From the IMG/VR virus record IMGVR_UViG_3300025810_000007, positions 1 through 57,845 of that record: 57,845 bases of DNA. One strand, given 5' to 3'. This document shows positions 36,416-44,975 of the stretch, piece by piece. Position numbers and translations under genes: made by a program. The notes under the pieces were generated by a model that did no database searches, was not told where the DNA came from, and saw only the letters and a program-made list of their open reading frames with translations. Numbering within the stretch: position 1 is the first letter of the stretch; each line of letters starts with the position of its first letter. The stretch comes from a virus.

Positions 36416-39400
36416 TATGTTCTACTCGCTATTACTTGTTCTTCAGGTGATAATAAAGCTTGTTCTGTACGTGTCAAGTTAGTATTTGTAGCTGGTAATC
36501 TTGCAGTTTGCACTATTGGTGTTGGCGTATTTGGTAATGGTGGTGTTTGTATATCAGCTAATTGTGTTGTTTGTTCTTGATTTGGTAAAGAACTTTGATC
36601 TGAACTTTCTTTTTCTTTTAAATATTCTTTTAATTCATCTAATTCAGATTTACCTGGTTGTTCTATTTTAATGCTTTTGTTTTTAAATTCGTTTAATATT
36701 TCTCTAAATAATTTTTTAGGATAAAAATATTCTTTATTAACTGTTTCACCTTCGCCTCTTCTTTCCGCTTCTTTTTGAGCTTCCTTAACTCTGTTTTTCA
36801 TACGCTCATCATATGCAGTATAAGGTATATTTTTACCATCTAATAATTTTTTAGCTTTCGCATAAGGCAGTCTTCTTTTTCTTAATATTTTTAATAACTC
36901 TTTTCTTGGAACACCCATTTTTATTGCATCTTGTAATATCATATGAAAGTCTTTGTTTACTTTTAATGTTTCATTTTGAATTTGTCTAAATTCATCAGCT
37001 AATACGAGCGGTCCTCTGTTTTGATAATTTTCTAAACTAAATATATTTTCAGTTGTTGTTACAGATCTAAACTTATTATTATAATCTGTTACTTTAAATT
37101 GTATAGATTGTGGTCCGTTTACATTAATTATTCTAACACCAGAAAATAATGCAAGTAGTTCATCTCTTAAATTAACTGGTTGACCGCCTCTTTTAATATC
37201 TTGTTCTAAACCTGAAACTAATTTACCTGCAGTTGTAATTGCAGTCGGTTGAACACCTTCTATAATGTGTACAAGACTTTTCATAAAAGCATCTGGTCCG
37301 TCGTCTGTAATTGAATATACTTTTTTTCCTGTTTTAGTTTCACCACCTCTACCACCAATAAATAAACCACTTGGTATTACGTCAGAAACTTTTTCAAAAA
37401 AGATTGCTTCTGAAATAAATGGTTCTAATAGTTTAGCAACAGGGCCATCTCTACCTAACATTAAATTAAAAGCTACATCACCAGCATCTTGTTGTTTTAA
37501 TTTACCTTCTTCTAATGTTTTTAATGCGGCACTAAAAGGCTGTTTTACTACATCGTATGGACTAAAGTATGAGAAGTTAATTGCTTTACCTACACCATCT
37601 TTCCATTTGTTAATTGGTATAATAGCAGCCCTTGAATCCCAAGGAGCTGATAAACTTCTTTTATATGCTTCTATTTGATCATTAGTTATACCTGTTAAAT
37701 TTTGTGCTAATGTAGACACTCCTTTTTCTGCACCGCCAAGTGTTACTAGTGTACCCATAATTCTTCTATAACCGTTTTGTCTTAATTGTGCATTTGATGA
37801 TGTTGCTTCTTTTAATCCAATACTTAATATATTAAATGTTGTTCTAATCATTTCTGCAGGAAACGATACGAAGTTACCAAATGGCAGTTTTCTTATATTT
37901 TTAATTACTTCAGGAACCTTACTATATGTTGGATATGTATTTCTAATTTGCCATGCTGCGGCTTCATCTATAGCATCATCAAATGTTTTAAGTTTACCTG
38001 TAAAAGTATTAACTCTATTAAATTTTCTACCTACAATTTCTTCTGTCCATTTTGCAATATCGTCTACGTTTTTATACATAGATCTCATTTGTGATTTTAC
38101 ATACTCATGACCATACCATTTCCATAAGTTATCACCTCCAGCATAAATTCTTGTTGCTGTTTTTAACATTTTTGTTTCTGATAATTTTGATATTAAACTA
38201 TCTAAATTTTTTACTTTTGCCCCTGCACGTATATCTTTTAATACAGCTTTTAATTCTGATGCTACAATGTTTTCATCAATTACACCAAGACGTATTTTAT
38301 TTTCTAAATTTTTAATAAATTTAGCTTCATCAATTTGTTTACCCGCACCAAATATATCATCCATAACCATCTTAATAGATTCTGTTACAGATGCTCTGCC
38401 GCCGATATGTCCGTTTGCTAACGGAAACATACTAGCAGAAGTTACGTTTCTAACTTGTGTTGCAGGTGAAAGAACTGTTTTACCAAACTGTGTTGCAACT
38501 TTTAACTGTAACATATTTCTGTATGCAGAAGATTGTAATAAACCATCTAGTTTACCTGGTGCACCTTTAATTGCTTTTGCCATATCAGCAGTTGCATATA
38601 GTTTTGATATACCACTTTTTAATATACCTAAACTTTGTAAATCACCTATCTTCGCTGCATCAAAAGCATTTTTAGCAATTGCGTCTGCCTCTGATCTAAA
38701 TAACCAACCTTCATCTAATCCTACTTTAGCTAACTTATCTAAAGTTTGTTTGTTAACAGCTTGTGTAATCGCATGTGATGTTGTTTGTAGCACAGATGAT
38801 TTTAAATTATTTTCTTCACCTAATAATTTTTTAATTGCATCCGGTAATTCTTCTCCTGTTCTTATTAATTTATCAGATCTTAATGTATCTTTAGATACTT
38901 GTTGTAATAATTTTAATGGATCAACTCCATCTGTTTTTGTATTAGTTAAAATTTTATGCACTAAAGAATCTGCATATGCATCTAATGCTTGAGCGTCAGA
39001 CATTTTACCTGTTTTTAAAGTTAGTGCAGATTCTCTTAAATCTTTATTTCTTTTAACTACGTTTTCTAATATCCATTTTTTTGCACCATCTTTTAATTTT
39101 TGATCTGGCATATATTCTGGATTTGTAAATATAGAAAAAGATTTTCTCATATATGTTTTTACATTGTTAATAAGAAAATTTTTAAGATCTCCACTTGGTA
39201 ATAATTCACCAAATATTTTTTTAGTGCTTATCATTTCTTTATTTAAATTTTCAGCTGTTTCTTGTAGAATTTTTGGTAATGCAGATTTTTGAGTCTGTCC
39301 TTTTAAATATGCTAATACTTGATCTAAATAATAATCTTTACTAGCAGGAGATGTAGTGGCTGTATTATACATACCTTCGAAACCTTTAGCTAAATCATAT

Positions 39401-40632
39401 GATTTTTTTTCTATAGATTCTAAATATTTTTCTATTGTTCTAGATCTTGCTTTAATTTCTCTTTTAGCTCCTGACGTAAGTTCAAAACTTGAACCCGTAT
39501 ATTTACCAAGTGATCTAAAACCTGATAAAAAATTATCTACTTTTTTCAATCTTGCTTGTAGTGGATCTTTACTTTTTGTAGAAAACATTCTCCATTTATC
39601 AAATGCAGGTAATTGTTTTGTAGGGTTTCCAGTTAATACTGTTGATAACCCCTTATCAATTGCGTATGAACTTGCATTTCTTATTGCTTTACCGGCTGTT
39701 GTAGATCCTGGTATGTTTGCTAAAAGATATGTTGCAGGTCTAACAACTAATTTATCTACACCAGTTAACGCATAACCTGCTGGTTTCATTAATCCATACT
39801 TCGCACCTACAGTTGCAATCTTTGCAAGTGGTTTACCCATTAATGGAAACAATGCACCTATCAAAGTACCTTCAGCACCAAATCTTAATTTGTTTCTAAA
39901 TCTTGCAAGTGCAAGATCTCTTCCTTGTAGTCCTTCTTCACTTTCTTGTTTTAAAACTAATGATTCTTCACCTGCTCTTTGTCTTGCGCCAGAAGTAATA
40001 AAATCTGTTGCACCAAAAGCTGTTGCCATATAACCAACTCTTTTTGCAAGATTAACTGTTTTTGCTCCTGCACCTGTTGCAGCTGCAGCTGTAGCTGCAT
40101 CTTTAGTTTTTTTAACTTTTAATAATTTATTAGCTCTACTCATTATTTTGAATACAGCGCCACCTGGCATACCGTATTCAATAAGAACTTTATTTACTGT
40201 TCCTAATAATGTTTCGGGATCTTCTACTTTGTTTCGTTCATATTCTGCATCTAACTTTTCTGAAAGGTTAGTATCTCTTGCTGCATCAATTCCGGTAGTA
40301 ATTAAATCACCAAATGAATAAGCTATATTTTGAGCTGCACCAAATATAGACTTTTCCATGTCTTCAAAAAAATCTATGTAATCTTTTTCTTTTGCTCTTT
40401 CTTTACCTTCTGCAAGGTCCGTGATCCGTGGTAAAGACTTATCCATCAACGTAGATAGTTGATAATTTCTTAATGGCGTATTACTCATAGACGCGAGTAA
40501 ATCAGCTGCACCCTTCCAAGTAAATTTTACAGGTTTTTTTTGTTTGGTAAGTGTATTTTTTAAAGAATTAGTTAATGTATTTTTTACAACTTCTTGATCT
40601 AAAATAATCTTATTCTTGTTAAAGGGTTCCAT
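36415..40632 (-). CDS. Very large internal virion/ejection-type protein (1405 aa)
   Basis: 1405 aa. A mostly helical, Lys-rich protein with Gly/Ala hydrophobic patches near residues 180-300 and a central segment with SPATQVRNVTSASMFPLANG. Later parts include PFGNFVSFPAEMIRTTFNIL. The last 90 residues are Pro/Gln/Thr-rich. No enzymatic motif was seen. Size and position (first of the GGRIG-containing virion genes) fit a large ejection protein that crosses the envelope with the DNA, like T7 gp16 in role. Inferred, not proven. Confidence 0.62.
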   Translation of the reverse strand: MEPFNKNKIILDQEVVKNTLTNSLKNTLTKQKKPVKFTWKGAADLLASMSNTPLRNYQLSTLMDKSLPRITDLAEGKERAKEKDYIDFFEDMEKSIFGAAQNIAYSFGDLITTGIDAARDTNLSEKLDAEYERNKVEDPETLLGTVNKVLIEYGMPGGAVFKIMSRANKLLKVKKTKDAATAAAATGAGAKTVNLAKRVGYMATAFGATDFITSGARQRAGEESLVLKQESEEGLQGRDLALARFRNKLRFGAEGTLIGALFPLMGKPLAKIATVGAKYGLMKPAGYALTGVDKLVVRPATYLLANIPGSTTAGKAIRNASSYAIDKGLSTVLTGNPTKQLPAFDKWRMFSTKSKDPLQARLKKVDNFLSGFRSLGKYTGSSFELTSGAKREIKARSRTIEKYLESIEKKSYDLAKGFEGMYNTATTSPASKDYYLDQVLAYLKGQTQKSALPKILQETAENLNKEMISTKKIFGELLPSGDLKNFLINNVKTYMRKSFSIFTNPEYMPDQKLKDGAKKWILENVVKRNKDLRESALTLKTGKMSDAQALDAYADSLVHKILTNTKTDGVDPLKLLQQVSKDTLRSDKLIRTGEELPDAIKKLLGEENNLKSSVLQTTSHAITQAVNKQTLDKLAKVGLDEGWLFRSEADAIAKNAFDAAKIGDLQSLGILKSGISKLYATADMAKAIKGAPGKLDGLLQSSAYRNMLQLKVATQFGKTVLSPATQVRNVTSASMFPLANGHIGGRASVTESIKMVMDDIFGAGKQIDEAKFIKNLENKIRLGVIDENIVASELKAVLKDIRAGAKVKNLDSLISKLSETKMLKTATRIYAGGDNLWKWYGHEYVKSQMRSMYKNVDDIAKWTEEIVGRKFNRVNTFTGKLKTFDDAIDEAAAWQIRNTYPTYSKVPEVIKNIRKLPFGNFVSFPAEMIRTTFNILSIGLKEATSSNAQLRQNGYRRIMGTLVTLGGAEKGVSTLAQNLTGITNDQIEAYKRSLSAPWDSRAAIIPINKWKDGVGKAINFSYFSPYDVVKQPFSAALKTLEEGKLKQQDAGDVAFNLMLGRDGPVAKLLEPFISEAIFFEKVSDVIPSGLFIGGRGGETKTGKKVYSITDDGPDAFMKSLVHIIEGVQPTAITTAGKLVSGLEQDIKRGGQPVNLRDELLALFSGVRIINVNGPQSIQFKVTDYNNKFRSVTTTENIFSLENYQNRGPLVLADEFRQIQNETLKVNKDFHMILQDAIKMGVPRKELLKILRKRRLPYAKAKKLLDGKNIPYTAYDERMKNRVKEAQKEAERRGEGETVNKEYFYPKKLFREILNEFKNKSIKIEQPGKSELDELKEYLKEKESSDQSSLPNQEQTTQLADIQTPPLPNTPTPIVQTARLPATNTNLTRTEQALLSPEEQVIASRT

Positions 40633-41733
40633 CTACGCCCCCTGTGGTAATGATAAATTTACGTCGTATTGTTGATTAAATGATGCGATGTCTTCGCCTG
40701 TTTGTATATTTGCAAACTCTAATAATGCTTGTTTACTATTAGCTAATAACTGCACAATATCATTTGATATTTCTTGTGGAAGTCTTGCTCGAAGTTCTGT
40801 GTAAGATAAATCTTGTACTTCTCCTGTTTCTCTTTTTTGATCTACAACAGATCCCATCATAGGATCACCACCTAATCTGTATCCTGCTCTACCACCTTCG
40901 TTATAATAAAATCTTTTCTTTAAGTCTTCAAATGTTAATGCTCTTGCTGCTGCAGTGCCATCAACCATGCTAGGGAACAATGTTAGTGCATCTTCAGGTG
41001 TTTTATCTGGATTAGCATCTAGATAATCTTTTCGTTTTTTATCTTGTTCTTGATTATAAGTAGAAACTACTGTTGTCATTTCTGCATCAAATAATTCTTG
41101 ACTACTAATGATAGCCGCATATTCAGCAGGGACACCTAATTCTTTAACAAGAACATTTTGTTGTACTTTAATTATTCGGTTCGCAGCTTTTTTTTCTGCA
41201 TCTGTTGAGTCTTCATCAGCTATAATGTCTCTTTGTTTAAATATTTCGTTTTGAGCAGTTTCAATAATACCACGTTCTACCTCTGCAGTTTTTCTACTAT
41301 CAGCATCTGCTCCTTCTTTTTTTGCTAGTATGTCATATTCAGAAGCTAATGCACCGGTAAATATATCTTCTGCTGATTTATATTTATCATCTCTTTCAGC
41401 TAGTTTAGCTGCTTGAAATGTTTGAAAAGGTTGTTGTGCAGCTTTAGCAGCTGTAGCTGCTAATCCACCAAAGCCAGTGCCTGTTGGTGTTGCGCTAGCA
41501 AGATTTAAACCAAAAGAAGTTAAAAAACTTGGTAAGCTACCTGGTAATAAAGGTTGTTTTCTACCTTTAAATTTTTGAAGATCTTTCATAGCTCTTTCTG
41601 TTGTTGATAAAGCTCTGTCAAATGGATCAGTTCCGTCTTCAAATTTTTTCCTAGGTGTATCTAAACCTGATGTAATACCAGTTCCTGCAGAACCACCTAT
41701 TCTAAACATTGGTCTTTTTAATACTCTGTTCAT
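40633..41733 (-). CDS. GGRAG-motif virion-module protein (366 aa)
   Basis: 366 aa. Residues 8-30 are RPMFRIGGSAGTGITSGLDT, another Gly-rich box. A long helical middle (TAEVERGIIETAQNEIFKQR) is followed by YNEGGRAGYRLGGDPMMG near residue 290. It ends SFNQQYDVNLSLPQGA. It lies next to the 1405-aa and 400-aa proteins, so an internal virion role is likely. No enzyme motif. Confidence 0.58.
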   Translation of the reverse strand: MNRVLKRPMFRIGGSAGTGITSGLDTPRKKFEDGTDPFDRALSTTERAMKDLQKFKGRKQPLLPGSLPSFLTSFGLNLASATPTGTGFGGLAATAAKAAQQPFQTFQAAKLAERDDKYKSAEDIFTGALASEYDILAKKEGADADSRKTAEVERGIIETAQNEIFKQRDIIADEDSTDAEKKAANRIIKVQQNVLVKELGVPAEYAAIISSQELFDAEMTTVVSTYNQEQDKKRKDYLDANPDKTPEDALTLFPSMVDGTAAARALTFEDLKKRFYYNEGGRAGYRLGGDPMMGSVVDQKRETGEVQDLSYTELRARLPQEISNDIVQLLANSKQALLEFANIQTGEDIASFNQQYDVNLSLPQGA

Positions 41734-41735
41734 AT

Positions 41736-42938
41736 TTAACCTTGTCCTGCTAAAACCATACTTCTAAATTCTTCAAAAGACATCGGCATTGCATCCGGTC
41801 TATTTTCTAATAAGTCAAATTTATATTTTTCGTATTCTTCTTTTAATGTATCAATTTCAGCCATTTGCATAATACCTTTTTTATCAGTTCCATCTGCATA
41901 ACCTATTCTACCACCATCTTTTCTACCTAGATATAATCCTGCAAGAGTTGTTCCAATACCAAGAGCTGTTTGTAATGGTGTTGGATTAGGTACAAATGAT
42001 TGTTGTGTTTGACCTGGATAGCCACCCATTAATCCTGTTACTTGTCCTGCATATCTATCTAGTTGTTGTTGCGGTAAGAACGCTGCTTGTCTTGCTGCTT
42101 CTCTGCTTGCATCAGCTTCTGCTTGTGCTTGTGCTTGGTTTATTGCGCCCAATGTTCCAAGTGATGATACGTCTCTGCCTGTAGCAGCTTGTGATGCTGA
42201 TCCTAAAGCCGCTTGTTGTCCAGCTAGTCCTGATCTAAATGCTCCTAGACCTTGTTGTGCTTGAGCTAAACCAAATCTATTTTGAATATCTTGTTGTCTA
42301 GCATTCATTGCTTGACCAAATCCTTGTTGCAAGAGACCGGCTTGTAATAACGCTCGTTCTCTCGCAGCCCCTGTGCCATACTCTGCGAGTTGCACTCCCG
42401 CTCGACCACTGCCGAGCGCACCCAAACTTGCTTGTTGATCTCTGATCTGTTGTTCTTGTATTTGTCTGTTACGATCAAACTCTGCGAGTGTTGCATCAAT
42501 CACTTGTGATTGATAAGGGGACATGAAGTCTGTTACTTCTTGTGTTGTTGGTGCGCCTGTTGAAATAGCCGATAATCCTCCAAGAGCAGATGTTCCTAAT
42601 CCAGAAGCAAGAGATGCTTCTGTCTGTGCTTGTTGTAAGAAAGGTGTAAAAGAACCTATTCCTGCTTGCGCAACTTGTTGTGCTTGTTGTTGCAATGCAT
42701 CTTGACCTGCAACTGTTGGTGCAAGTCCTGCAATGCTTTGTTGTCTAATATCAAATTGTTGTCCTGCTTGTTGTCTTGCTGCAAAATCTTCAGGTGATTC
42801 TCCTGCTAATTGTGTAATACCAGCAGCACCTGGTGCAACAACGGGTACACCAGATTGTGCAACTATTTGTGTTGCTAAATCTGTTCCTAAATCTTCAATA
42901 AATTTTGGTGGCAGTTGCCTTGTTTCTGTAATAGCCAT
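41736..42938 (-). CDS. Gln/Ala-rich internal virion-type protein (400 aa)
   Basis: 400 aa, extraordinarily rich in Gln and Ala, with long helices (QQQAQQVAQAGIGSFTPFLQ, LAEFDRNRQIQEQQIRDQQA). The middle of the C-terminal third has RKDGGRIGYADGTDKKG, and a short hydrophobic stretch (LQTALGIGTTLAGLYLG) precedes it. Such helical Gln-rich proteins of podoviruses (P22 gp7/gp20-like) are ejected with DNA. Function inferred from composition. Confidence 0.58.
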   Translation of the reverse strand: MAITETRQLPPKFIEDLGTDLATQIVAQSGVPVVAPGAAGITQLAGESPEDFAARQQAGQQFDIRQQSIAGLAPTVAGQDALQQQAQQVAQAGIGSFTPFLQQAQTEASLASGLGTSALGGLSAISTGAPTTQEVTDFMSPYQSQVIDATLAEFDRNRQIQEQQIRDQQASLGALGSGRAGVQLAEYGTGAARERALLQAGLLQQGFGQAMNARQQDIQNRFGLAQAQQGLGAFRSGLAGQQAALGSASQAATGRDVSSLGTLGAINQAQAQAEADASREAARQAAFLPQQQLDRYAGQVTGLMGGYPGQTQQSFVPNPTPLQTALGIGTTLAGLYLGRKDGGRIGYADGTDKKGIMQMAEIDTLKEEYEKYKFDLLENRPDAMPMSFEEFRSMVLAGQG

Positions 42939-44302
42939 TATAATACTTCCTCTAGTCTTTGTGATGTTTGAAACATTTTACGTGCGCCATCTAATCCTTG
43001 CGATTCTTCAGATACTTCACCTCCGGATTCGAGATTCTTCATCATGTTATACATAACTTCTGCGCCTTTGTCCACATCTCCCTCACCTGCATTTCTGACA
43101 GCTTCAGCTGTAAATACAAACTCGTTCTTTGATAATCTTGCAGGCACATCATCTGCTTTTTCCATTCTACCTATTGGTACAAATCCACCTTCAGCTCTTA
43201 AATCCATTTCTTGTCCACCCATGTCTAATAGTGGCATTGTTTTTTTAGCCACTGGTTCTTTCATAGAACCACCTTCAGCTCTAAAAGGTCTAGCTAAAAA
43301 ATTGTAAGGATCAGACCTAATTCCTTGTATATCTATTCCTTCACCTAGTGCACCTCTTGATTCTAAAAATTTTCGATACTCATCTTCATCATCTTCTTCG
43401 TCTTGAAATAAAAAAGGTGCTGCTGTTAATCCTAAAGATGCAGCTAAAGCAAGTTTATCTTTATTATCTTCAGGAAGAAAACTTCCTAGACGGTCACCAA
43501 TATTAGAAAATTCAAAACCACTATCTACACCTCTTTTAAATAAATCACCAAAACTACCACCACCTAATTTAAATGTAGCAGCTGCAGCTAATGCAGCTTT
43601 ACCTACATCTGACTTACCAATTTTTTTAAGAGATCTTCCTATCTTCTTAACAAGTTTACCTAATTTGTATCCTTGTCTAGCTTGTTCAAGATCCATGATT
43701 CCACCGTCAGCAACAAAGGCTCTTGGTCCACCCATTAAATCTCTTTGTTGTAATGCTAATTGAATAGGACTTAATTCTTCTACTTTGTCTTCGACTATGT
43801 CTTGTTGATATGGTGTAAATTTTTGTGCTATCATTGTTTCTCTAAAATTATTTTCACCTTCGCCATCACCAGTATCATCATCAGTAGTAATTGATGTTTT
43901 ACCTTTTCCATAACCCATTGCTGTACTGTCCACTGCTTTATTAAAAAGAAATCTACCTACACCAAAAGGAGTAGTTGCTCCAAGTATACCTCCTATTACT
44001 TTATTACTAAATTTTGTGCTAGGAGTTATTGCTTCTAGTGCTCTCTTTCTTTGAGCTGCTATTCTATCTCTATTTTCTTGTTGTCCTTCATTAATATTGT
44101 TTTTTGTTCCAAAAGCTTTTTGAATACTTTCAAGATTAGTTGCAGCTGACACTCTATTTTCACTAGCTTGTCTATCATCTCTACCGGCCCTACCTGTTTC
44201 AGGTCCTTTTTCTTGGCCCATATCAGCACCACCACCTTGAAGTCCTATACGTCCTCCTTTTGCTAATAGTTGTTTTGCGATTTGAGTTCTAGTTATGGCC
44301 AT
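42938..44302 (-). CDS. Multi-GG-motif virion-module protein (454 aa)
   Basis: 454 aa. Gly boxes occur from end to end: LLAKGGRIGLQGGGADMG at residues 12-30, FVADGGIMDLEQARQGYKLG in the middle, and RAEGGSMKEP and RAEGGFVPIGRM later. The C-terminal region VPARLSKNEFVFTAEAVRNA is a phrase I associate with structural genes of marine phages. No enzyme motif. The number of motifs suggests repeated binding or cleavage sites. Confidence 0.58.
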   Translation of the reverse strand: MAITRTQIAKQLLAKGGRIGLQGGGADMGQEKGPETGRAGRDDRQASENRVSAATNLESIQKAFGTKNNINEGQQENRDRIAAQRKRALEAITPSTKFSNKVIGGILGATTPFGVGRFLFNKAVDSTAMGYGKGKTSITTDDDTGDGEGENNFRETMIAQKFTPYQQDIVEDKVEELSPIQLALQQRDLMGGPRAFVADGGIMDLEQARQGYKLGKLVKKIGRSLKKIGKSDVGKAALAAAATFKLGGGSFGDLFKRGVDSGFEFSNIGDRLGSFLPEDNKDKLALAASLGLTAAPFLFQDEEDDEDEYRKFLESRGALGEGIDIQGIRSDPYNFLARPFRAEGGSMKEPVAKKTMPLLDMGGQEMDLRAEGGFVPIGRMEKADDVPARLSKNEFVFTAEAVRNAGEGDVDKGAEVMYNMMKNLESGGEVSEESQGLDGARKMFQTSQRLEEVL

Positions 44303-44311
44303 TTTACTATT

Positions 44312-44482
44312 CTATTTTGTTTTTCCAAATAAATCAAGGCTTGGCATGACAACAGTTAGATCTCTTCTGATATCATCAGGAGATATACCTTTTGATTTCC
44401 ATTCTTCTTCATTTTTGTATACTTCACCTGTTTTTTTATTACTTATTTTTTCTATTATTTTATCTGGATATATTTCCTTCAT
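44312..44482 (-). CDS. Small conserved-type virion-module protein (56 aa)
   Basis: 56 codons: MKEIYPDKIIEKISNKKTGE, then NEEEWKSKGISPDDIRRDLT, ending MPSLDLFGKTK. Its ATG overlaps the stop of the gene upstream by one base. I associate this sequence style with marine phage structural operons. Function unknown. Confidence 0.6.
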   Translation of the reverse strand: MKEIYPDKIIEKISNKKTGEVYKNEEEWKSKGISPDDIRRDLTVVMPSLDLFGKTK

Positions 44483-44811
44483 TATGTTGTTACCTCTTTT
44501 TTAATGTTTAAATAGCTAATTGCTACGTCAAATGAATCTGTAGTGCTTGATAATACTGTAAAACTATCTCCTCCCTGCACTATTAAAGGTTGAGATAGCA
44601 ATTCTGTTGTAACATTTGCTGTCAAAGCTGCTGATTTTATAGCTGTAATACTGTTATTAGTAATGGTCACTGTTGGTGTGCCTGCAGATGTCACTAATAT
44701 AGATTTGATAACATATGTTTCACTAACAAGAGGATTGCCTGATCCAAATGGAGTTAAAGCCGCTCCTGATGTGCTGTTATCTATACCTACAAATTTATAT
44801 TGATTAGCCAT
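44482..44811 (-). CDS. Small beta-rich virion protein (109 aa)
   Basis: 109 aa, Ser/Thr/Val-rich with few charges: FVGIDNSTSGAALTPFGSGN, LVTSAGTPTVTITNNSITAI, GGDSFTVLSSTTDSFDVAIS. A beta-sandwich look typical of virion decoration or tail proteins. Function unknown. Confidence 0.62.
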   Translation of the reverse strand: MANQYKFVGIDNSTSGAALTPFGSGNPLVSETYVIKSILVTSAGTPTVTITNNSITAIKSAALTANVTTELLSQPLIVQGGDSFTVLSSTTDSFDVAISYLNIKKEVTT

Positions 44812-44975
44812 TAGTTTACAAAAAAGTTAAACGCTTCAATTTCATCTTTTAATTCTTCTTGAAACGTTGAGTTTAATTTTTCTACAATTGCATCGAGATC
44901 TCTTACTTGAGATTCTGCAATTTCTACATCATAATCCTTACCAGCTCTTGTTAATACTATTCCTATTTTTGCCAT
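44811..44975 (-). CDS. Small acidic protein (54 aa)
   Basis: 54 codons: MAKIGIVLTRAGKDYDVEIA, then EIAESQVRDLDAIVEKLNST and an acidic end (FQEELKDEIEAFNFF). One-base overlaps at both ends. Possibly a chaperone or connector helper; function unknown. Confidence 0.58.
   Translation of the reverse strand: MAKIGIVLTRAGKDYDVEIAESQVRDLDAIVEKLNSTFQEELKDEIEAFNFFVN

Noticed and set aside
24510-40430. GGTCCGTG word seen at about 24518, 26349, 34269 and 40417
   Set aside because: All lie inside genes and the count is not clearly above chance, so I do not call it a regulatory element.
36415-40632. Tape-measure protein for the 1405-aa gene
   Set aside because: Its size would fit, but it lies with ejection-type genes and has no long uniform coiled coil, and there are no tail-tube/chaperone genes of a long-tailed phage around it.
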